NCBI GenBank assembly: GCA_965194655.1
Contig: OZ239148.1
Location: 2,108,001 to 2,172,000 of the forward strand
Reading direction: 5' to 3'
Origin: Hahnella lacustris
GTDB lineage: Bacteria > Pseudomonadota > Gammaproteobacteria > Burkholderiales > Burkholderiaceae_A
DNA: 64,000 nucleotides
The translations under genes and the position numbers were made by a program. The notes under the pieces were generated by a model, which was not told where the DNA came from, ran no database searches, and worked only from the letters and a program-made list of their open reading frames with translations. Of the stretch, positions 1 to 9,137 are shown one piece after another. How positions within the stretch are numbered: the stretch's first letter is position 1; each line of letters begins with the position of its first letter.

Positions 1-727
1 TGCCATGGTGTCCATGCAGATAATGGGCCGCAGGGCCATAAGCCGTCTCGTAACCGAGCTCGGCGAGACGCTCGTGCTGGCCCTGACGCAGCGCCCAACG
101 ATCCTGGCGCCCCTGAACCTCTTGAAGGCACATGAGGTCGGCATCGAGTGCGGTGATGCCATGAACCAGCTCCTCCATCACCGAACGGCTTCGCAGCGTA
201 AGACGCCGCATCTGCGCCTTATGAATGTTGTAACTGGCAAGCCGAATCGGCTTGGCGTTTGAATGGGACCCTGCCGGTGTCCAGCCCTGACGTCGCGCCA
301 GCTCTCGAATGGCCAGGACATTTGTCCACGAGAAGCACCGTTCGGCCGCCTCGGCCCAGGGCATCCAGCTCCAACGCACATGCTCGCGAGGTGAGAGCCG
401 GGGGACGGTCCCACGCTCCACGCAGACGGAGAACCAGTGCTCTGTATTGTGCGTCACCCCCTCTGGGTACCGGTGTCGCCAGTGAGGGAATATCTCGTAG
501 CGCTCGCGTTGATTCCAGTCGGACAGCTGCTCGGGGGGAACAGAGATGCCCGTCTCCTCTGCAAGCTCCCGAGCTGCCGCGAAGATGGGCGCCTCATCGA
601 CTGCATCGAGACTGCCCGTGACAGACTGCCAAAAGCCGGTGTGATCCGCTCGCTCAATCAGAAGGACCCGTCCCTCTCGGTCATGAATCACGACCAGAAC
701 GGAGACGGGAATTTTCGTGCCCGCCAT
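1..727 (-). CDS. nudB: NudB-type Nudix hydrolase fused in frame to an endonuclease/exonuclease/phosphatase (EEP) domain, 3' end outside window
   Basis: One uninterrupted frame from the ATG at 727 to the window edge (242 codons seen, no stop). Residues 1-155 match dihydroneopterin triphosphate pyrophosphatase (folate pathway): the Nudix box lies at residues 38-61 and ends in RELAEETGI, followed by WRHRY and NTEHWF. From about residue 161 the same frame becomes an EEP hydrolase, with ASYNIHK at 164-170 and CLQEVQ at 200-205. No ATG, GTG or TTG codon lies between the domains, so no separate EEP start is visible. The start is supported by AAGGA nine bases upstream, overlapping the stop of the preceding gene. 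In related bacteria the two domains are usually separate adjacent genes; the fusion reading is inference from this frame, and an indel or sequencing error could also produce it. The Nudix call is secure; the substrate is inferred. Confidence 0.85.
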   Translation of the reverse strand, partial: MAGTKIPVSVLVVIHDREGRVLLIERADHTGFWQSVTGSLDAVDEAPIFAAARELAEETGISVPPEQLSDWNQRERYEIFPHWRHRYPEGVTHNTEHWFSVCVERGTVPRLSPREHVRWSWMPWAEAAERCFSWTNVLAIRELARRQGWTPAGSHSNAKPIRLASYNIHKAQMRRLTLRSRSVMEELVHGITALDADLMCLQEVQGRQDRWALRQGQHERLAELGYETAYGPAAHYLHGHHG

Positions 728-739
728 CGCGAGAGATCC

Positions 740-1387
740 TTAGAGGGATCCGCCCGTGCGCAGTGACAGCGCAGCCGTCACGGCTGAACCTGTCACCAGC
801 ACCAAAGCGAAAATAAACACTGCCGCAGACAGAAGCGACCCTGCGATGCCATGAGAATCGGGATCTCGAAGCATGACTCGGCGTGCATGCCAGGCAGGGA
901 CTGCAGCCAATGCGGCCCAGACGCTGGCGGCAGGTGCCCATGCAAAGAGGGTGGCAACCGGCAACAACAAGCTACCCAAGTAGATCATGAGGGCAGAAAA
1001 TCGAGGCGCCCACGCCCAGCGAGAGGCGCTCGACAGCCAATAGGCCCCCATCGCAAGAGACATAAACCCCGCCATGGCGAGACCCATCGGGGGAAGGTGG
1101 TCAAGGAACACCAAACACGTGGCGAGCACCAGAAGCGCCGGTGCAGCCAGCGATAAGATCAGCCCTGTGAGGCCCGAGAAGATGGCCTCAGAGCCGGCTT
1201 TGCGCTGAAGCAGCAGACGAATGAGGCCATGTGCCACACCCACCAGTGCAGACGCCCCCAATGCGGTCCATGCAACCTGCGACCCCAGGCTCGGCTCCAA
1301 GATGAGGCAGACGGTGCCGCCCAGGAGCACCGCCATCGGGCCATAGATCAGGGCTCGACGACGGCCGATGGCTGAGGCCTGGATCAT
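740..1387 (-). CDS. hypothetical polytopic membrane protein
   Basis: A 215-residue protein with about six or seven hydrophobic segments (roughly residues 12-30, 37-57, 68-92, 100-118, 128-150, 182-205) and short charged loops. No family motif was recognised. Its ATG overlaps the aspS stop as ATGA, and its TAA is 12 bases before the nudB start, so it is probably co-translated in an aspS - this gene - nudB unit. Length and hydrophobicity suggest an inner-membrane protein of unknown role. It might be a divergent member of a family known elsewhere, but nothing here identifies it. Confidence 0.75.
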   Translation of the reverse strand: MIQASAIGRRRALIYGPMAVLLGGTVCLILEPSLGSQVAWTALGASALVGVAHGLIRLLLQRKAGSEAIFSGLTGLILSLAAPALLVLATCLVFLDHLPPMGLAMAGFMSLAMGAYWLSSASRWAWAPRFSALMIYLGSLLLPVATLFAWAPAASVWAALAAVPAWHARRVMLRDPDSHGIAGSLLSAAVFIFALVLVTGSAVTAALSLRTGGSL

Positions 1388-3180
1388 GCAACGACTTTAG
1401 GAGCCTCTCGCAGGCGAATGTGGAGCTCACGCAGCTGTTTTTCATCAGCCGGTGAGGGGGCCTGGGTCAACAGGCACTGTGCCCGCTGGGTTTTGGGGAA
1501 GGCAATCACATCTCGAATCGACTCTGCGCCCGTCATCAGGGTGATGAGTCGATCAAGGCCGAAGGCCAGGCCACCATGCGGAGGCGCGCCATACTGGAGT
1601 GCATCCAGCAGGAATCCGAACTTGAGTTTGGCTTCTTCGGGACCGATGCCCAGGGCCGCAAAGACCTTGGACTGAACCTCCTCTCGGTGAATTCGCACAG
1701 AGCCTCCACCGAGTTCCCAGCCGTTGAGCACCATGTCATAGGCCTTTGCCAGACAGTCTTGGGGACGATCCGTCATCCATGCCTCATGCCCATCTTTCGG
1801 GGCCGTGAAGGGGTGGTGAACCGCGGTCCAACGGCCCGATTCCTCGTCGTATTCGAACATCGGGAAATCCACCACCCAGAGCGCCTTCCAGCCTGGGACC
1901 ATGAGCCCGGACTTCTGGCCAAACTCACTATGCCCAATCTTGAGCCTGAGCGCCCCGATGGCGTCATTCACCACCTTTGCCTTGTCTGCACCAAAGAAGA
2001 GCAGATCGCCATCCTGGGCACCAGAGCGTTTGAGAATCTCTGCAATGGCCTGGTCGTGAAGGTTCTTCACGATGGGAGACTGAAGCCCCTCGCGGCCCTG
2101 AGCCACAGCGTTGACCTTGATCCAGGCCAGTCCCTTGGCCCCATAAATCTTGACGAACTCCGTGTATGCGTCGATTTCACTGCGCGACATCACGCCACCG
2201 CCAGGTACCCGTAAGGCCACCACACGGCCATTGGCCATCTTGGCGGGCTCAGAGAAGACCTTGAAATCCACATCGGCCATGACGTCTGTCAGCTCGGTGA
2301 AGGTCATGCCGATGCGCAGGTCGGGCTTATCGGAGCCGTAGAGCCGCATGGCATCTGCATAGGTCATCACAGGGAAAGGGCTGGGCAAATCCACTGAAAT
2401 GGCATCGGTAAAGACCTTGCGCATCATGTTCTCAAAGAGATCTCGAATCTCTTGCTCGGACATGAAAGAGGTCTCGCAGTCGATCTGGGTGAACTCCGGC
2501 TGGCGATCAGCGCGCAAGTCCTCGTCTCGGAAACACTTGGTGATCTGGTAGTACCGATCAAATCCGGCCACCATGAGGAGTTGTTTGAAGAGCTGAGGAG
2601 ACTGGGGCAATGCGAAGAACTCACCCGCATGCACACGCGAGGGAACCAGGTAGTCGCGCGCACCCTCTGGTGTGGACTTGGTGAGCATTGGGGTCTCGAT
2701 GTCTACAAAGCCCTGCGCATCCAGATAACGACGCACCGCCATGGCGACTCGATACCGCAGCATGAGGTTGCGCTGCATCGCTGGCCTTCTCAGATCCATG
2801 ACGCGATGGGTCAGACGCGTGGTCTCGGAGAGGTTGTCCTCATCCATTTGAAAGGGCGGCGTCACAGAGGGGTTCAGCACCTCCAGGGACAGGCAGAGCA
2901 ATTCCACCTCGCCACTGGCCATGGCAGCGTTTGCCGTTCCCTCTGGGCGGCGGCGTACCCGCCCCTCTAGACGAACACAGAACTCATTACGCAGAGACTC
3001 GGCGATGGAAAACATCTCGGGACGATCGGGGTCACAGACCACCTGTGCAATGCCTTCACGATCACGCAGATCGACGAAAATCACACCCCCGTGATCGCGC
3101 CGGCGGTGGACCCAGCCACAGAGCGTAACGGTCTGATCGAGTTGAGCCAGAGAGAGCTGGCCAGCGTAATGACTGCGCAT
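1384..3180 (-). CDS. aspS: aspartyl-tRNA synthetase
   Basis: 598-residue class II synthetase that charges tRNA-Asp in the cytoplasm. An N-terminal OB-fold anticodon-binding domain (GWVHRRRDHGG near residue 20) is followed by the catalytic domain with FVDIETPMLTKSTPEGARD, the class II motif 2 region CFRDEDLRADRQPEFTQID and the C-terminal motif 3 GLDRLITLMTG. Length is normal for bacterial AspRS. The ATG at 3180 (MRSHYAGQ) fits the family start; 17 further in-frame codons upstream look untranslated. Whether it also charges tRNA-Asn cannot be told here. It lies 10 bases downstream of the DUF502 gene and overlaps the next gene by ATGA. Confidence 0.97.
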   Translation of the reverse strand: MRSHYAGQLSLAQLDQTVTLCGWVHRRRDHGGVIFVDLRDREGIAQVVCDPDRPEMFSIAESLRNEFCVRLEGRVRRRPEGTANAAMASGEVELLCLSLEVLNPSVTPPFQMDEDNLSETTRLTHRVMDLRRPAMQRNLMLRYRVAMAVRRYLDAQGFVDIETPMLTKSTPEGARDYLVPSRVHAGEFFALPQSPQLFKQLLMVAGFDRYYQITKCFRDEDLRADRQPEFTQIDCETSFMSEQEIRDLFENMMRKVFTDAISVDLPSPFPVMTYADAMRLYGSDKPDLRIGMTFTELTDVMADVDFKVFSEPAKMANGRVVALRVPGGGVMSRSEIDAYTEFVKIYGAKGLAWIKVNAVAQGREGLQSPIVKNLHDQAIAEILKRSGAQDGDLLFFGADKAKVVNDAIGALRLKIGHSEFGQKSGLMVPGWKALWVVDFPMFEYDEESGRWTAVHHPFTAPKDGHEAWMTDRPQDCLAKAYDMVLNGWELGGGSVRIHREEVQSKVFAALGIGPEEAKLKFGFLLDALQYGAPPHGGLAFGLDRLITLMTGAESIRDVIAFPKTQRAQCLLTQAPSPADEKQLRELHIRLREAPKVVA

Positions 3181-3190
3181 AGAAAACCTT

Positions 3191-3778
3191 TTATTGGGAA
3201 GAAGGGGAAACCGTGCCCATGGACACCACATACTTCAGGGCTTTGTCGACCGGGATGTTGAGCGGGATGACTTCCTCTCTAGGCATCATGAGAAAGAACC
3301 CAGAGGTGGGGTTCGGCGTGGTCGGAACATACACACTGATACATTCACCCGGAAGGTGTGGCATGAGCTCACTCGCGGGAGCGCCGGTGACAAACGCAAC
3401 CGTGTAGCTGCCATAGCGGGGGTATTGCACCAGAACGGCCTGACGAAAAGCCTGGCCATTGGGCGCGAGAATGGTGTCGCTGACTTGTTTGACCGAGGAG
3501 TATATGGATCGAACCAGGGGAATGCGAGCCAGTACTCCCTCCCACACCATCACGAGGCGGCGTCCGAGCAGGTTTGCCGCAAAAACGCCCGTCAAGAAGA
3601 TCAACAGCACCACGGCCACGACACCGAAACCGGGGATAGACTGCCCAAACAGCGCTTCAGGGCGAAGCCCCTCGGGCAGAACATTGTCGAGAGTGGAGAC
3701 AATGGCGGTGATGACCCAGACCGTGATGCCAATGGGCGCCCAGATCAACAAGCCTGCAATGAAGAATTTTTTAAGCAC
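3191..3778 (-). CDS. DUF502 family membrane protein
   Basis: 195-residue protein with two N-terminal transmembrane segments (about residues 5-29 and 50-72) and a soluble C-terminal part containing PRYGSYTVAFVTG and VPTTPNPTSGFF, both typical of DUF502. The family is widespread in proteobacteria and commonly sits beside aspS; its biochemical role is not established. The start is GTG at 3778 with AAGGGG eight bases upstream. Ten bases separate it from aspS, suggesting co-transcription, and the intrinsic terminator at 3799-3825 separates it from ssb. Confidence 0.9.
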   Translation of the reverse strand: MLKKFFIAGLLIWAPIGITVWVITAIVSTLDNVLPEGLRPEALFGQSIPGFGVVAVVLLIFLTGVFAANLLGRRLVMVWEGVLARIPLVRSIYSSVKQVSDTILAPNGQAFRQAVLVQYPRYGSYTVAFVTGAPASELMPHLPGECISVYVPTTPNPTSGFFLMMPREEVIPLNIPVDKALKYVVSMGTVSPSSQ

Positions 3779-3798
3779 CGCTTTGGCCCCTTGGGGTT

Positions 3799-3825
3799 AA
3801 AAAAAACGCCGCGGAATGCGCGGCG
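3799..3825 (-). terminator. intrinsic terminator of ssb
   Basis: Reading leftward, a 7-bp GC stem (CGCCGCG/CGCGGCG, five-base loop) is followed at once by eight T. It begins 22 bases after the ssb stop and ends 20 bases before the DUF502 start. Confidence 0.9.
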
Positions 3826-3847
3826 CTTGAGACTCCGAACCTAGATT

Positions 3848-4321
3848 TTAAAACGGAATGTCGTCATCGAGGTCGTCAAATCCTGCTTTCGGGGCTGACC
3901 GCGCCGCCGAAGGCGCTGGAGCCGAGTAGCCTCCCTCATCCGGTAGGGATGGGGCAGAGCCGCCTCCCGAGGAACCACCACCCCCATCCCGTCCACCTAA
4001 GAGCTGCATCTGCTCCGCCACCACCTCGGTGGTGAGGCGCTCCTGGCCAGACTGATCCTGCCACTTTCGGGTCCGCAAACGACCCTCAACATAGACCGGA
4101 CGCCCTTTCTTGAGGTATTCACCGGCGATTTCAGCCAGGCGGCCAAAAAAGACCACACGGTGCCACTCGGTGTCTTCTTTCATGTCGCCGGACGACTTGT
4201 CCTTGTAGCGAGACGTGGTTGCAATCGAGACATTGGCGATGGCGCCGCCATCGGGGGAGTAACGAACCTCGGGATCACGGCCGAGATTGCCCAACAGAAT
4301 CACTTTGTTTACAGATGCCAT
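3848..4321 (-). CDS. ssb: single-stranded DNA-binding protein
   Basis: 157 residues. N-terminal OB-fold with MASVNKVILLGNLGRDPEVR and EWHRVVFFGRLAEIAGEYLKKG, a glycine/serine-rich linker (about 112-125), and the acidic C-terminal tip DDDIPF that recruits partner proteins of replication and repair. Length is normal. The gene lies between an MFS transporter and a clear terminator; uvrA, the MFS gene and ssb form a common betaproteobacterial neighbourhood. Confidence 0.97.
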   Translation of the reverse strand: MASVNKVILLGNLGRDPEVRYSPDGGAIANVSIATTSRYKDKSSGDMKEDTEWHRVVFFGRLAEIAGEYLKKGRPVYVEGRLRTRKWQDQSGQERLTTEVVAEQMQLLGGRDGGGGSSGGGSAPSLPDEGGYSAPAPSAARSAPKAGFDDLDDDIPF

Positions 4322-4379
4322 GCATCTTCTCCTATGGTTTGAATCGGGCCCTCACCCTATCGAGGCAGGCACCCACGCA

Positions 4380-5600
4380 CTAGCCTTCGATTGGCTGAGC
4401 CTCAGGCACAACCGGACGAGAACGGGGGCCGATCTCGTGTAATCCAAGAGACATCATGCCCCAGAATAACGCCAACCCGCCGCACAGCCAGAAAACCCCA
4501 TCAAGCCCGGCCTGGGCAAGCGCCAGACCCCCCGCAGCTCCGCCCACAAAGAGGCCCAGTGACTGGCTCGTGTTGTAGACCCCCATCGCCTGGCCACGCT
4601 GTCCTGAGGGAGCCAGTCGAGAGACCCATGAGGGAAGCAGCGCCTCTAGAAGGTTAAAGCCCAGCATGAAGATGGCGATGGCAAGCATCCAACTCCAGAA
4701 GGGATTGGCGGTGAGAAAAAGTGCCATCGCCAGAATCAGTAAGCCAATGGAGGCCAGAAAGACCGGCTTAAAGCGGCCCTTTCGCTCTGCCCAGAGGATG
4801 GGGGGAACCATCAAGGCAAAGGCCAGCAGCATGAGCGGCAGATAAACCTGCCAATGGTCGGAGATGGAGAGGTCGAGAGAGACCAGAACCTGCGGGATCG
4901 CGACAAACAGACTGGTCTGTATCGCCATCATGGTGAAAATGCCGAGGTTGAGCCGTTTGAGCTGGTCATGTCCGAGCAGAACGGCCCAAGGCAAACGACC
5001 CTCCGGCGGGCGCTGAGCGGGCGTGGGCAGTCGGAGCACCACCAGCATGGCCATGACCGCAAGCCCGGCGGTAAAAGCAAACAAGCCCGTCAGGCCCCAG
5101 ACGCCAAACAGTGGAGGCGCAATCACCATCGAGAGCGCGAATGAAAGCCCAATGGCAGCACCTACCATGGCCATCGCCCGAGTACGAACAGACTCTCGCG
5201 TGAGATCGGCGAGGTACGCACTCACCGCCGCGGAGACAGCCCCAGCCCCTTGAAGCGCACGGCCGATGACCAGCATCTCGATGCTGGAGGATAGGGCGCA
5301 GACCAGGCTACCCGTCACGAAAATGCCCAGACCCGCGAGAATGACTGGACGACGTCCCCATCGGTCTGAGGCAACCCCAAACGGAATCTGGAGCACCGCC
5401 TGCGTCAGCCCATAAGCGCCCATGGCCAACCCCAGCCAAACCGGACTGCCCCCGCCGGTGAGGCCACCAGCCCCAATGGCCAGAACGGGCAGCATCAGAA
5501 AGAGACCGAGCATGCGAAGTCCAATGACCGATGCAAGGCCCATACTGGCCATGCGCTCCTGAGGGGTAAAGGCCAACGCGGGCTCAGATGAAGGGCTCAT
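4380..5600 (-). CDS. MFS transporter, YajR-like
   Basis: 406-residue major facilitator with twelve predicted hydrophobic segments. The loop between segments 2 and 3 carries GVASDRWGRRPVI (MFS motif A), and GRALQGAGAVSAAV matches the segment 4 motif. It lacks the C-terminal ferredoxin-like domain of E. coli YajR. The substrate is unknown, and drug or metabolite export are both possible. It is divergent from uvrA with only 38 bases between the starts, and 58 bases separate it from ssb downstream. Confidence 0.9.
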   Translation of the reverse strand: MSPSSEPALAFTPQERMASMGLASVIGLRMLGLFLMLPVLAIGAGGLTGGGSPVWLGLAMGAYGLTQAVLQIPFGVASDRWGRRPVILAGLGIFVTGSLVCALSSSIEMLVIGRALQGAGAVSAAVSAYLADLTRESVRTRAMAMVGAAIGLSFALSMVIAPPLFGVWGLTGLFAFTAGLAVMAMLVVLRLPTPAQRPPEGRLPWAVLLGHDQLKRLNLGIFTMMAIQTSLFVAIPQVLVSLDLSISDHWQVYLPLMLLAFALMVPPILWAERKGRFKPVFLASIGLLILAMALFLTANPFWSWMLAIAIFMLGFNLLEALLPSWVSRLAPSGQRGQAMGVYNTSQSLGLFVGGAAGGLALAQAGLDGVFWLCGGLALFWGMMSLGLHEIGPRSRPVVPEAQPIEG

Positions 5601-5638
5601 GGCTCGTTATAGTAGTGGATTGGCCTTGACTCGCTCCC

Positions 5639-8515
5639 ATGATCCGACTCCGCGGCGTTCGCACCCACAATCTCAAGAACCTCGACCTCGACATCCCACG
5701 CAGCAAACTCGTGGTGATCACAGGCCTGTCCGGCTCAGGGAAATCTTCACTGGCCTTTGACACGCTCTATGCCGAAGGTCAGAGGCGATATGTCGAGTCT
5801 CTCTCTCCCTATGCGCGACAGTTTCTGCAGCTGATGGAGCGTCCCGATGCGGATCTCATCGAGGGCCTCTCCCCGGCCATTGCCATTGAACAGAAGTCCA
5901 GCAGCCACAACCCGCGATCGACGGTCGGGACTGTCACTGAAATCCTGGACTACCTCAGGCTGCTTTTTGCACGCGTCGGCGTTCCCCACTGCCCGACTCA
6001 TCCCCACCAGAGACTGGAATCTCAATCGGTGTCGCAGATGGTGGATGCGCTCCTCGAGGGGCCTGAGGGCGAACGCATCAGCCTGCTGGCCCCCGTGGCG
6101 GTGCATCAAAAGGGTGAGCATCGCGAGCTGCTCGATGGGCTGAGGGCTCAAGGCTTCGTTCGAGTTCGCGTTCGGTCAGGCACAGCCGCCCCCCAAGACA
6201 TGTCCCTTGATCATCTGGTGGCCTTGCAGAAGTCCCAGCACCACAGCATCGATGTGGTCGTGGATCGGCTCAAACGCCGGCCCAACCTCCAACAAAGACT
6301 TGCAGAGTCGCTCGAGATGGCGTTGCGTCTGGGACAAGACCAGGCCCTCGCCCTCATTCAGTCGGACGATGATCGGGGCGAGGAGCGCTCCCTCTCTCTG
6401 CGATTCGCCTGTCCGGAATGTGGCTTTTCACTGCGTGACCTTGAGCCCAACCTGTTCTCTTTCAACTCTCCCGCTGGAGCCTGCCTCCAATGCGATGGGC
6501 TGGGCGAAGAGTCTCGTTTCGATCCGGACCGGGTGGTTGAGTTTCCGCATCTGTCACTGGCGAATGGCGCCATCGCGGGCTGGGATGCACGAAACAGCTT
6601 CGCCTTCGCCATGATTGAGAGCCTGGCAGCCCACGGTGGCTTCTCGGTTCACACACCATTTGAAGACCTCTCGCCGCAGCATCAAGCGCTCCTGCTCCAT
6701 GGCTCTGGAGACGAGAAAATAGCCTTCACCTACCCCTCCGAGCAGGGAAAAACCGTCACCCGAAAGCATGTCTTCGAAGGGGTGATCCCCAACCTAAATC
6801 GGCGCTTTGCCGAGACAGACAGCGCCGCTGTGCGCGAGGAGCTTGGGCGCTATCGACGCCTGAGCGCCTGTTCAGGCTGCGAGGGTTCTCGCCTCAAGCC
6901 TGAGGCGCGCCATGTAAGGGTGGGCCCTGCAGAGGCATCGATCAGTCTCCCGGAGCTCTTGGCCATGCCATTGACCCAGGCCGCAGAGACACTCGCATCC
7001 CTGCCCCTGACAGGCATGCGTCAGGCCATCGGCGAGCGGCTGCTCCATGAGACCCAATCGCGACTGCGCTTCCTCATTGATGTCGGCCTCTCGTACCTAC
7101 AACTCGATCGAACGGCATCCAGTCTCTCCGGCGGAGAGTCCCAGCGTATCCGACTGGCCAGCCAGATCGGAGCCGGCCTCACCGGTGTGATGTACGTCTT
7201 GGATGAACCCTCCATCGGGCTTCACCAGCGTGACAACGACCGCCTGCTTAAGACGCTGGCGCATCTGCGTGACCTGGGTAACTCCGTCCTGGTCGTAGAG
7301 CACGATGAAGATGCCATTCGAGCGGCGGATCACATCATTGACATGGGCCCAGGGGCAGGCCGCCAGGGGGGTCAGGTCATTGCACAAGGGAGCCTTCAGG
7401 ACGTTCTGCGAAGTCCTCAGTCCCTCACCGGCCAGTACCTCAGCGGCAGCCGAGCCATTCCCATACCCAACCCGAGACGCGCCCCCGACGAGCGCTGGCT
7501 GGTGCTCAAAGGCGCGCGAGCCAATAATCTCAAGCAGCTTACGGTTCGCATCCCCGTGGGGCTGCTCGTCTGCGTGACCGGCGTCTCCGGCAGCGGGAAA
7601 TCCACCCTCATCAATGACACGCTTGTCGCCCATGCCCAGGCTCGGCTCAACAGCAGTCATCGACAGGCTGCAGAGCATGATGGACTCGATGGACTCGAGC
7701 ATTTTGATCGGATCATCAATGTCGATCAGAGTCCGATCGGGCGGACGCCGCGCAGCAACCCGGCCACCTACACTGGCATGCTGACCACCATTCGCGAACT
7801 CTTCGCAGAGTCTCCCATGGCCCGAGAGCGAGGCTATGACGCGGGGCGATTCTCGTTCAATGTCAAAGGTGGACGATGCGAGGCCTGCCAAGGTGACGGC
7901 ATGGTTCGAGTCGAGATGCATTTTCTCCCCGACGTCTATGTGCCCTGCGATCTGTGCAAGGGCCTGCGCTTTAATCGAGAGACTCTCGATGTCCGTTGGC
8001 GAGGCAAGACCATTGCCGAGGTCCTGGCAATGACGGTGGATGAGGCCGCAGAATTTTTCTCGGCCATCCCCCCGCTCGCCCGGAGGCTCCACCTCCTTCA
8101 AGAGGTGGGGCTTGGCTATGTTCAGCTGGGACAGAGTGCCACCACCCTCTCGGGCGGGGAGGCACAGCGCGTCAAACTCGCCTGTGAACTCTCTAAGCGC
8201 GAGACGGGAAAAACGCTCTATGTACTGGATGAACCCACCACCGGCCTACACTTTTACGACACGGAGATGCTTTTGCATGTGCTCATGCGACTTCGAGACT
8301 CTGGCAATACCGTCTTGATCATTGAGCACAACCTCGATGTCATCAAGACTGCGGACTGGATCCTTGACATGGGCCCAGAGGGCGGAGACGGCGGAGGCCA
8401 ATTGATCGCGCAAGGGCCTCCCGAGGACATCGTGCGCGTGCCCGAGAGCCACACCGGGCGCTATCTGGGGCCGTTGCTTCGCCCCAGCACTGCAAAAGGC
8501 TCCCCTAAGGCCTGA
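5639..8515 (+). CDS. uvrA: excinuclease ABC subunit A
   Basis: 958-residue damage sensor of nucleotide excision repair, acting with UvrB and UvrC. Two ABC ATPase modules: Walker A GLSGSGKSS at residues 29-37 and GVSGSGKST near 647; signatures LSGGESQRIRLA and LSGGEAQRVKLA; Walker B VLDEPSIGLH and VLDEPTTGLH. Zinc-binding CPECG...CLQC and CEACQGDG...CDLC clusters are present. Length is normal. No LexA-type box was seen in the 38-base divergent gap, and the ribosome-binding site is weak. The last 55 bases overlap the convergent histidine phosphatase gene. Confidence 0.98.
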   Translation: MIRLRGVRTHNLKNLDLDIPRSKLVVITGLSGSGKSSLAFDTLYAEGQRRYVESLSPYARQFLQLMERPDADLIEGLSPAIAIEQKSSSHNPRSTVGTVTEILDYLRLLFARVGVPHCPTHPHQRLESQSVSQMVDALLEGPEGERISLLAPVAVHQKGEHRELLDGLRAQGFVRVRVRSGTAAPQDMSLDHLVALQKSQHHSIDVVVDRLKRRPNLQQRLAESLEMALRLGQDQALALIQSDDDRGEERSLSLRFACPECGFSLRDLEPNLFSFNSPAGACLQCDGLGEESRFDPDRVVEFPHLSLANGAIAGWDARNSFAFAMIESLAAHGGFSVHTPFEDLSPQHQALLLHGSGDEKIAFTYPSEQGKTVTRKHVFEGVIPNLNRRFAETDSAAVREELGRYRRLSACSGCEGSRLKPEARHVRVGPAEASISLPELLAMPLTQAAETLASLPLTGMRQAIGERLLHETQSRLRFLIDVGLSYLQLDRTASSLSGGESQRIRLASQIGAGLTGVMYVLDEPSIGLHQRDNDRLLKTLAHLRDLGNSVLVVEHDEDAIRAADHIIDMGPGAGRQGGQVIAQGSLQDVLRSPQSLTGQYLSGSRAIPIPNPRRAPDERWLVLKGARANNLKQLTVRIPVGLLVCVTGVSGSGKSTLINDTLVAHAQARLNSSHRQAAEHDGLDGLEHFDRIINVDQSPIGRTPRSNPATYTGMLTTIRELFAESPMARERGYDAGRFSFNVKGGRCEACQGDGMVRVEMHFLPDVYVPCDLCKGLRFNRETLDVRWRGKTIAEVLAMTVDEAAEFFSAIPPLARRLHLLQEVGLGYVQLGQSATTLSGGEAQRVKLACELSKRETGKTLYVLDEPTTGLHFYDTEMLLHVLMRLRDSGNTVLIIEHNLDVIKTADWILDMGPEGGDGGGQLIAQGPPEDIVRVPESHTGRYLGPLLRPSTAKGSPKA

Positions 8516-9078
8516 GGGCCACGAACCACAACCGCCTCTCCCATGCTCGTGTACTGATCAGTCAGGCTCGAGATCACCACCTGATGGGTCACCCAGACCT
8601 CGAACCCACTCGTGCTGCGAGCCCTTTGAATGGCTGCCTGGCGAGCTTGGGCGAGCTGGGCATCTCGATTGCCGTGGCCTTGAAAAAAGGAGTTCAGTGC
8701 CACCCATTCCTGAATGGACTGCTGAGGAAACATCAGCCGTGCGGTCTCCAGACAGCGGCACCACTGGCTGGATCGAACCGCCACCGGGCGCATGCCCATG
8801 GCTGAGAGCCAGACTCCCCATGCGCGCGACTCAGCCCGCCCGTCCTCTGAGAGGTTCCGTTGCGTGGAACAGTCCCCAATGCGGAATGCATCGGGATCGC
8901 CGAGCCCCGGTTCGGTCTGTGCATGGCGAATCAGAAGGATGGCGCCGGGGCTCATGAGCCAGTCACGAATCGCCGGGCTTGCGTTCCCCTGAGGCGTCAG
9001 TGGCCTCATGCCCTGAAGACCCATGAGGCCAGCCGCGCCTAGCATTCGCAGACTGAATCGACGACTGGGATTTGTCAC
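8461..9078 (-). CDS. exported histidine phosphatase family protein
   Basis: 205 residues if translation starts at the GTG at 9078 (GAGAGG about seven bases upstream); a longer frame to 9150 would run into the divergent OsmC gene. Catalytic features of the phosphoglycerate mutase-like fold: LIRHAQTEPG with the phospho-accepting His, RNLSEDGR, SSQWCRCLETARLMF and a C-terminal VTHQVVIS. The N-terminus (SRRFSLRMLGAAGLMG) looks like a signal peptide with a twin-arginine-like pair. The substrate is unknown. The 3' end overlaps uvrA by 55 bases in the opposite sense. Confidence 0.85.
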   Translation of the reverse strand: MTNPSRRFSLRMLGAAGLMGLQGMRPLTPQGNASPAIRDWLMSPGAILLIRHAQTEPGLGDPDAFRIGDCSTQRNLSEDGRAESRAWGVWLSAMGMRPVAVRSSQWCRCLETARLMFPQQSIQEWVALNSFFQGHGNRDAQLAQARQAAIQRARSTSGFEVWVTHQVVISSLTDQYTSMGEAVVVRGPQALGEPFAVLGRSNGPR

Positions 9079-9137
9079 GCTTTCGCCTCTCTGATCCAAT
9101 GGAATCTCTCTAGACGACCTCCGAACGGATCGGTTCC

